The notes: generated from the letters alone by a model not told the origin. Positions 23,013-32,624 are shown, counted from the stretch's first letter. The stretch is DNA of 33,450 bases from Candidatus Merdinaster equi (GCA_018064935.1 JAGHUF010000103.1:1-33450), one strand, 5' to 3'. Made by a program: numbers and translations.

Positions 23013-24191
23013 ATGAACGAACTCGAACTGAAATATGGATGTAACCCAAATCAGAAACCAAGCCGCATCTTTATGGAGAATGCCGCAGAGCTTCCAATAA
23101 AGGTTCTCAATGGTAAGCCAGGATATATCAATTTTCTTGATGCCTTCAATGGCTGGCAGCTTGTGCGCGAGCTGAAGGCAGCAACAGGACTTCCTGCAGC
23201 TACTTCTTTTAAGCATGTTTCACCCGCAGGTGCAGCAGTTGGTCTTCCTCTTACGGATGTTGAGAAGAAGATTTATTGGGTAGATGAGAAGGTTGAACTC
23301 ACACCACTTGCAAATGCGTATGCAAGAGCCAGAGGTGCAGACAGAATGTCTTCTTTTGGTGATTTTATTTCTCTTTCAGATGTTTGTGATAAAGCAACTG
23401 CGCTTCTTATTAAACCAGAAGTATCTGACGGTGTAATTGCTCCGGGTTATACAGACGAAGCTCTGGAGATTCTTAAGGCAAAGAAGAAGGGTGGATACAA
23501 CGTAATTGAAATAGATCCAAATTATGTTCCAGATCCTGTTGAAAGAAAGCAGGTATTTGGAGTTACTTTCGAGCAGGGAAGAAATGAGCTTAAGATTGAT
23601 AAGGATTTCCTGAGCAATATCGTTACTGATAATAAGGAACTTCCTGACAGTGCTAAGATCGATCTTATCATTGCACTGATTACACTCAAGTATACTCAGT
23701 CTAATTCTGTATGCTATGCAAAGGGTGGTCAGGCAATTGGTATAGGAGCAGGACAGCAGTCAAGAATTCACTGTACAAGACTTGCTGGTTCTAAGGCTGA
23801 TAACTGGTATCTTCGTCAGTGTCCTAAGGTAATGAATCTTCCTTTCAAGGACGGTGTTGGACGTGCTGACAGAGATAATTCAATTGATTTGTACATTGGG
23901 GATGAGTACGAGGATCTTCTTGCAGACGGAACCTGGGAAAAATTCTTTACAGAGAAGCCAGAAGTGTTCACAAGAGAAGAAAAGAAGGCATGGCTTGCAG
24001 GCAATACTGATGTAGCACTTGGTTCAGATGCATTCTTCCCATTTGGCGACAACATTGAGAGGGCACATAAGAGTGGAGTTAAGTATGTTGCACAGCCAGG
24101 CGGTTCTATCCGTGATGATAATGTCATTGAAACATGTAACAAGTATGGAATGACAATGAGCTTCACAGGTATTCGTCTGTTCCATCACTAA
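23013..24191 (+). CDS. AICAR formyltransferase, stand-alone
   Basis: Transfers the formyl group from 10-formyl-THF to AICAR, giving FAICAR for the cyclohydrolase encoded just upstream. At 392 residues it corresponds to the C-terminal transformylase part of PurH and has no cyclohydrolase domain. Motifs: TSFKHVSPAGAAVG (the KHVNPCG box with Ser-Pro-Ala), RGADRMSSFGDFISLSD, TLKYTQSNSVCYAKGGQAIG-IGAGQQSR, and SDAFFPFGDNIERA near the end, followed by VAQPGGSIRDD. Start ATG 23013; GGAAAGGG at 22992-22999 is slightly far away but in frame. A strong terminator follows 45 bases after the stop. Confidence 0.93.
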   Translation: MNELELKYGCNPNQKPSRIFMENAAELPIKVLNGKPGYINFLDAFNGWQLVRELKAATGLPAATSFKHVSPAGAAVGLPLTDVEKKIYWVDEKVELTPLANAYARARGADRMSSFGDFISLSDVCDKATALLIKPEVSDGVIAPGYTDEALEILKAKKKGGYNVIEIDPNYVPDPVERKQVFGVTFEQGRNELKIDKDFLSNIVTDNKELPDSAKIDLIIALITLKYTQSNSVCYAKGGQAIGIGAGQQSRIHCTRLAGSKADNWYLRQCPKVMNLPFKDGVGRADRDNSIDLYIGDEYEDLLADGTWEKFFTEKPEVFTREEKKAWLAGNTDVALGSDAFFPFGDNIERAHKSGVKYVAQPGGSIRDDNVIETCNKYGMTMSFTGIRLFHH

Positions 24192-24235
24192 ATGTAATAG
24201 ATATATCGAATAAAAATAGATAATCAAGGTTGTTG

Positions 24236-24270
24236 ACCTCCCTTCCGGAAAATCCGGCAGGGAGGTTTTT
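24236..24270 (+). terminator. Intrinsic terminator after the purine genes
   Basis: ACCTCCC (24236-24242) pairs with GGGAGGT (24260-24266), and CCGGA (24245-24249) with TCCGG (24253-24257), across a two-base internal loop on each side; five T follow (24266-24270). A strong, GC-rich stem. Confidence 0.93.
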
Positions 24271-24383
24271 GATTGATGCGAAAAGTCATTATTTAGTGTA
24301 AAATAAAATGGTAGTATTTTGACTGTTAGTATAGGAAATAGTGAGCCAATACTGATTAGGATATGTTCTGGGGAGGAAAGAAA

Positions 24384-25580
24384 ATGAGATATAGTTCGGG
24401 GGAAAAATCGAGCCATTCAAGAAGGGTTAATAGTATTCTGAATGTTCTATTGGCTTTGATTATTATTTTTTATACGGCATATGGTACGGGAGTGTCCGCC
24501 TATGCAGAGGAAAGTATAACAGAAGCTGACCTTGAGGCTTATGTTTATTCGGCAGAAGGAGCTGAAGTTTTCACTGCTCCAGATGTGTCGACCTATTATA
24601 CAAGTGTTCCTAAGAATATGATTTTTCATGTAACAGGAATTACCAGTAATAATTTTTACCGTATTTTGTTTGATAACAAGACCTATTATATATATCAGGG
24701 CGGCGTATCAACAATGACAGATACATATGCCTACAAGCTTTTGGGATATCAGGCCAATGCGGCATATGCTGTGGATTTAAAAACTGGAACAGTTCTGTTC
24801 GACCAGAATTCATTAAAGAGACTGGAACCGGCAAGTACTACAAAAGTTCTGACTGCTCTGATTGTTCTGGAAGCCTGCGAACTGGGGATGCTGACTCTTG
24901 ATACTCCAATAGCAATGACAAAGAGCTCGCTCTCATCGCTTCCGAGTGATGCCAGCCATGTTAAGCCTATTCTCAAGGTGGGCGAAGTTCTTACTGTTAG
25001 GCAGATGCTGGAGTGCTTACTGATATCATCTGACTGTCATGTGGCTGATAGATTTGCCGAAGTGATTTCCGGATCAAAAGAGAAGTTTGCAGCGCTTATG
25101 AATCTTAAGGCCGCACAACTTGGTTGTGTTGATACTAACTTCATTGAACCGTCTGGTTATCCCGACAGGAAGCATTATACTAATGCATATTCACTTGCAC
25201 TGATTGCAAAAGAAGCACTGAAATATCCTGTGTTTAGAGAGATTGTTGGAAGTCAGAAAATTGTGATTCCTGCAACTAACTTAACTCCGGAAAGAATCCT
25301 TAATAGCACTAATTTATTACTTGATTCAACATCACCTTACTTCAATGCTGCTGCAAAGGGATTAAAGACTGGAACCGCAAATCGAGCAGGGGCTTGCCTT
25401 ATTACATATGGCAATGATGGAGTAAACGAAGTTATTACAGTAATTCTTGGATCTGGTACCAGGAAGATGGCTGATGGAACAACCGTTAAGGGCCAATTTT
25501 ATGAGAGTGGAAGATTACTCAACTATGCGCTTGTTACTGATGCGCTCATCAAGAATCAGCAGGCAGCAGGTAATCATTAA
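24384..25580 (+). CDS. D-alanyl-D-alanine carboxypeptidase-like protein with altered SxN motif
   Basis: An exported penicillin-binding-protein-like peptidase of the DacA/DacF (S11) family, which trims the terminal D-Ala of peptidoglycan stem peptides. The start is ATG 24384, with GGGGAGG at 24370-24376. Residues about 17-40 are a signal or anchor helix. Residues about 48-112 form an SH3-like domain, then the peptidase domain follows. The nucleophile motif is S151-T-T-K154 and the KTG motif is K328-T-G330. The second motif, normally S-G-N, reads S216-D217-C218, so the usual Asn is a Cys. The usual C-terminal beta domain and membrane anchor are missing, leaving 398 residues. Activity is therefore uncertain. 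Cluster neighbours are a membrane protein and a secreted thioredoxin-like protein. Confidence 0.88.
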   Translation: MRYSSGEKSSHSRRVNSILNVLLALIIIFYTAYGTGVSAYAEESITEADLEAYVYSAEGAEVFTAPDVSTYYTSVPKNMIFHVTGITSNNFYRILFDNKTYYIYQGGVSTMTDTYAYKLLGYQANAAYAVDLKTGTVLFDQNSLKRLEPASTTKVLTALIVLEACELGMLTLDTPIAMTKSSLSSLPSDASHVKPILKVGEVLTVRQMLECLLISSDCHVADRFAEVISGSKEKFAALMNLKAAQLGCVDTNFIEPSGYPDRKHYTNAYSLALIAKEALKYPVFREIVGSQKIVIPATNLTPERILNSTNLLLDSTSPYFNAAAKGLKTGTANRAGACLITYGNDGVNEVITVILGSGTRKMADGTTVKGQFYESGRLLNYALVTDALIKNQQAAGNH

Positions 25581-25590
25581 TAGTGGTATG

Positions 25591-25608
25591 AGCAGAACCC
25601 ATTCTGCT
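25591..25608. other. 7-bp hairpin between the DacA-like and membrane-protein genes
   Basis: AGCAGAA (25591-25597) pairs with TTCTGCT (25602-25608) around CCCA. No T-tract follows, so it is at best a weak terminator or a processing or stability hairpin. Confidence 0.4.
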
Positions 25609-25665
25609 TGTATGGCGTGATCTTGTAGATGCATAAATGAATGGAAATAAGGGGGATTATGGCGA

Positions 25666-26406
25666 ATGATAGTAAGGCAGGAGAAGAAAGTTGATTTTTT
25701 TCTCATAGTACTTGGGGTGCTATTGATAATCGTAGCAGGAGTTTTCACTTGGGTTTTCAATGGGGACAGAATTGCTTATCTTTTTGCAGAGCAGAATGTA
25801 CTCGCTATGAATAGTAGCGAAATGGAAAAGGGTAAGTCTTACAAAATTGAAAATGGTATGGTCATTGATATGTATTATTTCAATGACAAGGCCGGTTACT
25901 ATTTCATGGTGGCAATGACTCCTGATCATAAGCTGTTCGGACTTAATGTTGAGGCGGGAAAAAGAGAACTCCTCGAGAAGATGATGTCTGAATTCGATAA
26001 TTATGTGGTTAAGGGTGGTGAAGATAATCTGCCAAAGACCAGTTTCGACGGAAAGGGTGGAATCTTCCCGATGAGTAAGGATGATATTCCATACTTTGAT
26101 GAGAAGATTGCAGAACTCAAGAATAAAGCGGCATATGCAGAACTTTTGTCAGATGCTGAGCCTATGTATGTTTCTGTTGAACTTATTCCTGTTTCGAAGG
26201 TATTTAATCTGGCTTCAATATTCTGGTTTATTTTTGCGCTTGGAATGCTCTTTGCAGGAGGATATCTTATTGTGGGCGCCTTCCGTAAGAAAAAAGAGGC
26301 TGGGGATAATTCGGCAGAGGATGACAAAGACGAAACAAGCGAAGAAATAGCAGATGATGATGACAAAGACGAAACAAGTGAAGAAATCGTAGATAGCGAT
26401 GAATAG
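25666..26406 (+). CDS. Two-pass membrane protein with acidic repeat tail, unknown function
   Basis: A 246-residue protein that I cannot assign to a family. A basic start (MIVRQEKK) leads to a helix at about residues 11-30; about 150 external residues follow, then a second helix at about 181-205 and FRKKK, so both ends are cytosolic. The external part contains GKSYKIENGMVIDMYYF and FDGKGGIFPMSKDDIPYFDE, and no Cys pair. The tail (after 210) is strongly acidic with two copies of DDKDETSEEI. Start ATG 25666 follows a GGGGG run (25651-25655). It sits between the carboxypeptidase-like gene and the thioredoxin-like gene, suggesting a role in the cell envelope. Confidence 0.7.
   Translation: MIVRQEKKVDFFLIVLGVLLIIVAGVFTWVFNGDRIAYLFAEQNVLAMNSSEMEKGKSYKIENGMVIDMYYFNDKAGYYFMVAMTPDHKLFGLNVEAGKRELLEKMMSEFDNYVVKGGEDNLPKTSFDGKGGIFPMSKDDIPYFDEKIAELKNKAAYAELLSDAEPMYVSVELIPVSKVFNLASIFWFIFALGMLFAGGYLIVGAFRKKKEAGDNSAEDDKDETSEEIADDDDKDETSEEIVDSDE
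26320..26397 (+). repeat. 39-bp direct repeat, two copies, acidic tail
   Basis: Copies begin at 26320 and 26359 with the core GATGACAAAGACGAAACAAG and encode the 13-residue unit DDKDETSEEI plus three variable residues. It is a simple in-frame duplication, nearly identical at the DNA level, so recent. Confidence 0.8.
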
Positions 26407-26442
26407 TAATAATATTTAGATGAAAACAAGGAGGGAAGAACT

Positions 26443-27162
26443 ATGAAGAAAATGGGGAGAATTGTGGCACTGTTGTTAATGGCATTTGCTGTTGTTATTG
26501 GTTTTTCAGCATTATCGCTGAAGAGCGAGGCAGCAGGTTATGTGAAAGTTGAAACAAAAATGCAATGTTCAGTATGGAGTGCACCTAATACTGCAGAAGG
26601 AAACAGGGTAAAGGTCATTCCTGCAGGATATACTGTATCAATTGACAATACCAAGGTTTATAACAGCACAGCTAATGATGGCAAGATTTTCTATAAAACT
26701 TCTAAAGGATGCTACATCTTATGCAAGTGCTTCTTTGAGAATGGAGTAATACCTTCAAGCGGAACTGCTGTTAAGCCTTCTACTCCAGTGAAAGAAGAGA
26801 AGAAGCAGACTCAGACAGATGGAAAAATTATTGAGGTTAATTCATCTAATTTCAAATCAGTGGTATTAGATAGTGACATACCTGTATTTATTGAGGTCGG
26901 AGGGGACTGGTGCATGTGGTGTGTAAGATTCATGCCTGTTCTTGAAGAAGCTGCGCAGAATTATAGAAATATCAAGTTTGTGCATATAACATATGATTCA
27001 TCTCATCGTGATCTTTCTTTTGTTGAGAATTATATTCCAAGAAGCATAACAGGATTCCCAGGTGATCTTGTATTTAAGGATGGAAAATGCACTACACAGA
27101 CATCTGGTTATATGAATGAAGATAACTTTGAGAAATTTATTAAGAATAGTATTCTTAACTAG
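26443..27162 (+). CDS. Secreted thioredoxin-like protein with N-terminal SH3-like domain
   Basis: An exported protein of 239 residues. AAGGAGGG precedes ATG 26443. The signal peptide is about 30 residues, with likely cleavage after SEA. Residues about 32-98 form an SH3-like domain (CSVWSAPNTAEGNRVKVIPAG; KIFYKTSKGCYILCKCF) containing four cysteines (42, 90, 94, 96). A Lys/Thr/Pro linker follows. Residues about 127-239 are a thioredoxin fold with the active-site WCMWC (Cys157 and Cys160), then FMPVLEEAAQNYRNIKFVHI, and the usual cis-Pro region (ITGFPGDLVFKDGK). It is probably an extracytoplasmic disulfide oxidoreductase or a reductase of wall proteins. The neighbouring carboxypeptidase-like protein shares a similar SH3-like domain. 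Confidence 0.85.
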   Translation: MKKMGRIVALLLMAFAVVIGFSALSLKSEAAGYVKVETKMQCSVWSAPNTAEGNRVKVIPAGYTVSIDNTKVYNSTANDGKIFYKTSKGCYILCKCFFENGVIPSSGTAVKPSTPVKEEKKQTQTDGKIIEVNSSNFKSVVLDSDIPVFIEVGGDWCMWCVRFMPVLEEAAQNYRNIKFVHITYDSSHRDLSFVENYIPRSITGFPGDLVFKDGKCTTQTSGYMNEDNFEKFIKNSILN

Positions 27163-27195
27163 GAGTGGGCTTGTAATGGCCGGAAGGATAGAAAA

Positions 27196-30063
27196 ATGAC
27201 ACTGGATTGGAATGAATACGTTGAGAATGCGAGACAGATATCCTCAGAGGGATGTGTACTTCTTGAGAATAAGAATCAGGTTTTGCCACTGAAATCAGGG
27301 GTTAAGCTGGCTGTTTTTGGAAGGACTCAGAATAATTATTACAAGAGTGGTCTTGGCTCGGGCGGTATGGTTAATGTATCACGTGTAATAGGCATTCTCG
27401 AAGCATTAAAGGATAGCGGTAAGGCTAATCTGAACGAGTCTTTACTCGCGGAATATGCAAACTTTGAGGAAAAGAATCCATATGATGAAGGCGAAGGCTG
27501 GGGACAGGAGCCTTGGTGCCAGAAGGAGATGGAAATATCTGATGAGCTTGCCCAGAAAGCTGCGGAGGAGTCAGATGTTGCGCTTGTTCTTATAGGGCGA
27601 ACTGCCGGAGAAGATAAGGATGCAAAAAATGCCCCGGGTTCATATAGATTAACCGAACTTGAAGAGAAGATGCTTGGGACAGTAAGAAACCATTTCAAAT
27701 CTATGGTTGTCGTGCTTAATAGTGTCGGACTTATCGACCTGTCTTTCATTGATGGAATATCTCCAGATGCAGTACTTTTGGGCTGGTCAGGAGGTATGAT
27801 AGGCGGTCTTGGAGTTGTTGATATTCTCTTTGGAGATGAATGCCCAAGCGGTCATCTTACAGATACAGTAAGCTATGAAATCGAAGATCACTATGCTGAC
27901 AAAAATTTCGGTGATTACAATAGAGATTTCTATGAAGAAGATATCTATGTTGGATATCGTTATTTTGAAACCTTTGCAAAGAATCTTGTGAGATATCCTT
28001 TTGGCTATGGCTTGTCATATACATCCTTCAAACTGGCAAGCAAGGATCTCGCATTCACCAAGTGCGATGACTGGAAAGTCAGTGGAGCAGGAAGTACAAA
28101 CAGGTCAAATTTAGCGGTGACTATTACAGTCAATACAACAAATAGCGGATCTGTTTCAGGAAAAGAAGTGCTTCAGCTGTATGTAGAAGCACCTCAGGGA
28201 CAGCTTGGAAAACCAAGCAGAGTGCTTGCGGATTTCCATAAAACCAAGCTCCTTGCTCCAGGTGAGAGCGAAGAATATATTTTCAATGTTCCTGCGAGAG
28301 TGTTTGCTTCATATGACGATGAGGGAGTCAGCAAGGAAGGCAGTGCCTTTATTCTTGAAGCTGGCGAATACAAATTCTATTTGGGTGAAAATGTAAGAGA
28401 CGCTGAATATGTTGGAAGCTTATCCCTTGAGAATATGGAGATAATAGACCAGCTGTACGAAGCGCTTCGACCTGTTGAAGCATTTGACAGAATAAAGCCA
28501 CTAGAGGAGGCAGACGGAACTCTGACAGTGAAGAGATGCCCTGTTACTCTGTGTACAAAGGACATGGATGAAAGAAGGGCAGAGGAACTCCCTGCTGAAA
28601 TTACTTCAAGCATGAATGTGGCGCTTCCGATTAGTGCTGATGACTATGACCGATTCGGAGATGATGAATATATTGATTCTATTGTTTCACAGCTTACAGA
28701 TTATGAGCTGACATGCCTTGTTAGAGGTGAGGGAATGGGATCATCCAGGGTAACTCCTGGTACTGCAGCTGCATTTGCCGGGGTATCGGATTCGCTAACC
28801 GAGCGCGTTGGAATTCCTGCCGTGTGCTGTTCAGATGGACCTTCGGGCATGAGACTTGATTGCGGAATGAAAGCATTTAGTCTTCCTAGCGCAATTATGA
28901 TGGCCTGTACTTTCAATGCTGAGCTTATTAGAAATCTGTATGCATGTACAGGTAAAGAGATGATTACCAATAAGGTTGATTGTCTGCTTGGACCTGGAAT
29001 GAATATACATAGACATCCATTAAATGGAAGAAATTTTGAGTATTTCTCAGAAGATCCATATCTCACAGGTGTTATGGCAAGAGCCATGGTGCAGGGACTT
29101 GAGGATAGTGGCGTGTCTGGTGTGTGCAAGCATTTTTGTGGAAATAATCAGGAGTACAGGAGACATTTCCTTGACAGCGTTATTTCTGAGAGAGCTCTTC
29201 GAGAAATATACCTCAAAGGTTTTGAGTGGGTTGTCAGAAATGGTGAAGCTGACTCAATCATGACGACCTATGGAGCTGTAAACGGTTTATTCACTGCTGG
29301 CAATTATGATTTAAATACCAGTATCCTGAGAAAACAGTGGGGATTCACAGGTATTGTGATGACGGACTGGTGGGCAAGTATAAATGAGAGAGGCCAGAAG
29401 CAGGACAAGGTGAACTTTGGTGCCATGGTTCGTTCTCAGAATGATATGTACATGGTTTGCCCTGATGGAGGAAGTAATGCCAGTGGAGACAATATAGAAG
29501 AGGCATATGCGAGTGGCCTAGTAACTAAGGGCGAGCTTCAAAGAACTGCAAAAAATGTAATTCGCTTTGCACTTGGAACTCAGGCAATGAAGCGTCTTAT
29601 GGGCATGCAGGAGAAGGTTACCATTATCAACAGACCTTCTGAAGATATGGATGTCAATCTTGATGATGTTGAATTTATCAAGATGGATGGGGATATCACG
29701 ATTCCGCTTGATACGAAAGACAGTAAGGCTGGAACCAATTACATCCTTCCGTTTGATATGAGCAAGCTTGGAACCTATGAGATAACTATTGTGGCTTCAT
29801 CTCCACTTGGAGAACTGGCGCAGATACCTGTTACGTTATTCTACACCAGCTTCCCGCTTCGAAGCTTTACCTTCCACGGAACGAACGGTGAAGAGATGGA
29901 AATCGCGAGAACAGCTGTATTAAAACAGCGTTTTGCGGTTATGAGATTATATGTTGCAAAGAACGGACTTAAGCTAAAAGAGATACGCTTCAAATTCTTG
30001 AATGAAGAGGGGACTATGAGTTTCCTCGAGGATGGACTTAAGGATAATTCTGAAGGGAAGTAA
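27196..30063 (+). CDS. Glycoside hydrolase family 3 beta-glucosidase, domain-swapped order
   Basis: An intracellular exo-acting beta-glycosidase of family GH3 (955 residues, no signal peptide), likely cleaving cellobiose or other plant beta-glucosides. The usual order is reversed: residues about 1-250 are the GH3 C-terminal-type domain ([27 protein letters not shown]), about 295-400 a fibronectin III-like domain, and about 485-790 the TIM-barrel domain with [13 protein letters not shown] and the nucleophile Asp724 in IVMTDWWAS. Residues about 800-955 add a beta-rich domain of unknown type. Swapped GH3s of this kind are known from Butyrivibrio and Ruminococcus. Start ATG 27196 has GGAAGGA at 27181-27187. 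The Hsp70 gene begins 8 bases after its stop. Confidence 0.94.
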   Translation: MTLDWNEYVENARQISSEGCVLLENKNQVLPLKSGVKLAVFGRTQNNYYKSGLGSGGMVNVSRVIGILEALKDSGKANLNESLLAEYANFEEKNPYDEGEGWGQEPWCQKEMEISDELAQKAAEESDVALVLIGRTAGEDKDAKNAPGSYRLTELEEKMLGTVRNHFKSMVVVLNSVGLIDLSFIDGISPDAVLLGWSGGMIGGLGVVDILFGDECPSGHLTDTVSYEIEDHYADKNFGDYNRDFYEEDIYVGYRYFETFAKNLVRYPFGYGLSYTSFKLASKDLAFTKCDDWKVSGAGSTNRSNLAVTITVNTTNSGSVSGKEVLQLYVEAPQGQLGKPSRVLADFHKTKLLAPGESEEYIFNVPARVFASYDDEGVSKEGSAFILEAGEYKFYLGENVRDAEYVGSLSLENMEIIDQLYEALRPVEAFDRIKPLEEADGTLTVKRCPVTLCTKDMDERRAEELPAEITSSMNVALPISADDYDRFGDDEYIDSIVSQLTDYELTCLVRGEGMGSSRVTPGTAAAFAGVSDSLTERVGIPAVCCSDGPSGMRLDCGMKAFSLPSAIMMACTFNAELIRNLYACTGKEMITNKVDCLLGPGMNIHRHPLNGRNFEYFSEDPYLTGVMARAMVQGLEDSGVSGVCKHFCGNNQEYRRHFLDSVISERALREIYLKGFEWVVRNGEADSIMTTYGAVNGLFTAGNYDLNTSILRKQWGFTGIVMTDWWASINERGQKQDKVNFGAMVRSQNDMYMVCPDGGSNASGDNIEEAYASGLVTKGELQRTAKNVIRFALGTQAMKRLMGMQEKVTIINRPSEDMDVNLDDVEFIKMDGDITIPLDTKDSKAGTNYILPFDMSKLGTYEITIVASSPLGELAQIPVTLFYTSFPLRSFTFHGTNGEEMEIARTAVLKQRFAVMRLYVAKNGLKLKEIRFKFLNEEGTMSFLEDGLKDNSEGK

Positions 30064-30071
30064 CTGGACAA

Positions 30072-31817
30072 ATGGGAAAAGCAATTGGAATAGATTTAGG
30101 TACAACTAATAGCTGTGTGGCTGTATTTCTGAATGGTGAGCCATGCGTTATACCTAATCAGGCAGGAACGAGAACAACACCAAGTATCGTTGCATTTACA
30201 CCAGCTGGAGAGAGGTTGATTGGAGATGCTGCTGCTCGTCAGGCTGTTGTCAATTCCTCAAGAACCATCTCGTCAATAAAAAGGCAGATGGGAACTGAGT
30301 GGAGTATAAGAATAGATGGCAATGAGTATAAGCCGCAGACTATTTCAGCGCTTATACTAAAACAGCTCAAGGAAGATGCAGAGAGCTATCTTGGCGAAAA
30401 GGTAACAGATGCGGTTATTACTGTGCCTGCATATTTTGATGATACTCAGAGACAGGCTACCAAAGATGCGGGAAGAATTGCCGGATTGAATGTCCTCAGA
30501 ATTATCAATGAGCCTACCAGTGCTGCGCTCTCATATGGACTTGACCATGGTGAGTCACAGAAGGTGCTTGTTTACGATCTTGGCGGTGGTACCTTTGACG
30601 TTTCTGTAATTGATATTTGTGACGGAGTGATAGAGGTTCTTGCAACTGCAGGAGATAACCATCTTGGTGGCGATGATTTTGATAAGCGGCTTGCAGACTA
30701 TCTGATTAAAGAATGCAAGAAGCAAACAGGAGCTGACCCTTCTAAAGACTTTATGGCGCGTCAGAGAATACTGGATGCTGCTCAAGCTGCCAAAAAAGAA
30801 CTATCCAGTACGAGTCAGACGCAGATTAATCTGCCCTATTTAATGCAGGACAAATCAGGTCCGATTCATCTTGATATTACTGTGACTAGGGCGGTATTTG
30901 AGGAGCTTATACGTGATCTCGTGGACAGAACAGCAGGTCCTGTGAACCAAGCTCTTTCTGATGCCGGAATAAAGCCTTCACAGCTTGGGAAAGTATTATT
31001 AGTTGGAGGTTCAACCAGAATTCCGGCGGTACAGGCGAAGGTTAAGAGTCTTGTATCAATGGAGCCATCTAAGAATATCAATCCGGATGAATGTGTAGCA
31101 GTTGGTGCATGTATTCTGGCAAGTAACCTTCAGGGCAATGCACTTACGGTTGCAGGAGGTAATAATCTACTGCTTATGGATGTAACTCCTATGAGTCTGT
31201 CAATTGAGACAATGGGAGGAGTATCTACAGTATTAATTGAGAGAAATTCAACTATCCCAACCAGATATTCCAAAGTGTTTACAACTGCGGGACCATATCA
31301 GAGCACGGTGGATATTCACGTACTCCAGGGTGAGAGACCTATGGCGCGTGATAATAAGCAGATTGGAAAATTCAGACTCAAAGGAATTCGCAAGGCACCA
31401 GCAGGTGTTCCACAGATAGAAGTTACTTTCGACATAGATGCGGATGGAATCCTCAATGTGTCTGCAAAAGACCTTGATACAGGAGCTGCACAGTCTATTG
31501 TTATCACTTCGTCTGAGAGAATGTCTGATGCTGAAATCCAGAAGGCAATGCAGGATGCAGCTGAGTATAAAGGAGTAGATGAGACCAGAAAATTGGCAAT
31601 TGAGCTTGCACCGAAGGCAAGTCAGCTGCTGAATGAGGCTCAGAACTATTTGACAAACAATAAAAAGACAATGGATAAGGACAAAAAGAGACAGCTTAAA
31701 GATGGAATAGTTCTTCTCCAGAGAAAGTATGCTAAGTTCAATGTGAGCAAGGTTACACCGGAGCAGGTGAATGATCTTCAGGCAGCAATGGACGAAATGC
31801 GAAAGGTGCTTGACTAA
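30072..31817 (+). CDS. Hsp70-family chaperone (DnaK paralogue)
   Basis: An ATP-driven chaperone of 581 residues. The nucleotide-binding domain has [46 protein letters not shown] and [10 protein letters not shown], all intact. The interdomain linker and early substrate domain ([17 protein letters not shown]) and the substrate-binding strands ([18 protein letters not shown]) follow. The C-terminal lid is helical but short, and the disordered Gly-rich tail of standard DnaK is absent (about 610-640 residues there). It is not flanked by grpE, dnaJ or hrcA and no CIRCE operator is seen, so it is probably a secondary Hsp70 rather than the housekeeping dnaK. Its stop overlaps the start of the next gene by one base (TAATG), so the two are translationally coupled. 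Confidence 0.93.
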   Translation: MGKAIGIDLGTTNSCVAVFLNGEPCVIPNQAGTRTTPSIVAFTPAGERLIGDAAARQAVVNSSRTISSIKRQMGTEWSIRIDGNEYKPQTISALILKQLKEDAESYLGEKVTDAVITVPAYFDDTQRQATKDAGRIAGLNVLRIINEPTSAALSYGLDHGESQKVLVYDLGGGTFDVSVIDICDGVIEVLATAGDNHLGGDDFDKRLADYLIKECKKQTGADPSKDFMARQRILDAAQAAKKELSSTSQTQINLPYLMQDKSGPIHLDITVTRAVFEELIRDLVDRTAGPVNQALSDAGIKPSQLGKVLLVGGSTRIPAVQAKVKSLVSMEPSKNINPDECVAVGACILASNLQGNALTVAGGNNLLLMDVTPMSLSIETMGGVSTVLIERNSTIPTRYSKVFTTAGPYQSTVDIHVLQGERPMARDNKQIGKFRLKGIRKAPAGVPQIEVTFDIDADGILNVSAKDLDTGAAQSIVITSSERMSDAEIQKAMQDAAEYKGVDETRKLAIELAPKASQLLNEAQNYLTNNKKTMDKDKKRQLKDGIVLLQRKYAKFNVSKVTPEQVNDLQAAMDEMRKVLD

Positions 31818-32578
31818 TGAAAGATCAAGATACAATGCGTGCAAGGGAACTGGTTTCCCAAATGGATAAAAAGGACAAGTTCAAGCATTTTGTCTATTAT
31901 CATAGAATTCAGCTCATCATTGCTGGAGTTCTGATTGTTGTAGGGATATATGCACTTGTGGCATTCCTCAACAGAATTGACTGTCTGATGTACATAGGCA
32001 TTGTAAATGGAACCTCAACAAAGGAAGATGTGATTGTAAGTGAAATGGAGGCTATGCTTGAGTGCAAAGACAGGCAGATTGTCACTGTTAAGAATTCACT
32101 TATGACCCAAGAGCCAGAGAGAGATCCTGAAGCGAAGGGCGTTTTCTTCAGTGATTTCCAGCTTACAATGGCATCAGGCGACCTCAATGTGATTTTTGCA
32201 GATGAAGACGGTGTAAAATATCTGGCCGAGAATGCATATTTATATACAATAGATGAATGGCTTCCGGATAACCTGAAAGAAATATGGTCTGACAGGATTA
32301 CAGAATTCACGGCATACAATCTGGGAAAATATGATGTCATGTCATGGTCAGAATTCATGAAGACAATAGATGTTGAAACCAATGAACCTACAGAGGTGCC
32401 GGAATCTTCACAGGAAGAATATGCAGTTCAGCAGATGGCGATTAATATTGCAGGAACCAAGGTTCATGAATTGTTTGGCTTGCCGGAAAATGTCTGCTAT
32501 TTAGTTGTTCCTAATTCTACTGAGGATTCGGAGCTCATTCAGAAATTCTGTGATTATCTAGTTGAATTAGAGAAATGA
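31817..32578 (+). CDS. Single-pass membrane protein coupled to the Hsp70 gene, unknown function
   Basis: A 253-residue protein of no family I recognise. A basic cytosolic N-terminus (about 30 residues, KKDKFKHFVYYHR) leads to one helix at about residues 31-51; the remaining 200 residues should lie outside the membrane. They include FSDFQLTMASGDLNVIFADEDGVKYLAE and NIAGTKVHELFGLPENVCYLVVPN. The start ATG overlaps the Hsp70 stop. The soluble part is acidic and without Cys pairs or enzymatic motifs. Genetic coupling suggests that it works with the Hsp70, for example as a membrane tether, although its large domain would be on the other side of the membrane from the chaperone. Confidence 0.75.
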   Translation: MKDQDTMRARELVSQMDKKDKFKHFVYYHRIQLIIAGVLIVVGIYALVAFLNRIDCLMYIGIVNGTSTKEDVIVSEMEAMLECKDRQIVTVKNSLMTQEPERDPEAKGVFFSDFQLTMASGDLNVIFADEDGVKYLAENAYLYTIDEWLPDNLKEIWSDRITEFTAYNLGKYDVMSWSEFMKTIDVETNEPTEVPESSQEEYAVQQMAINIAGTKVHELFGLPENVCYLVVPNSTEDSELIQKFCDYLVELEK

Positions 32579-32595
32579 ATTCAAACGGATATTTC

Positions 32596-32624
32596 TTGAA
32601 GAGAATGGGTCGATATGCTAAAAT
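32596..32624 (+). promoter_or_regulatory. Promoter for the PPi-phosphofructokinase gene
   Basis: TTGAAG (32596-32601), 17 bases, then TAAAAT (32619-32624) with an extended -10 TGC at 32616-32618. The leader before ATG 32732 is about 100 bases and AT-rich, with a seven-T run near 32647-32653 but no clear stem before it. Confidence 0.75.

Noticed and set aside
25659-25694. Tiny open frame MANDSKAGEES starting at ATG 25659
   Set aside because: The GGGGG run is only 3 bases before it, and it overlaps the start of the supported membrane-protein gene.
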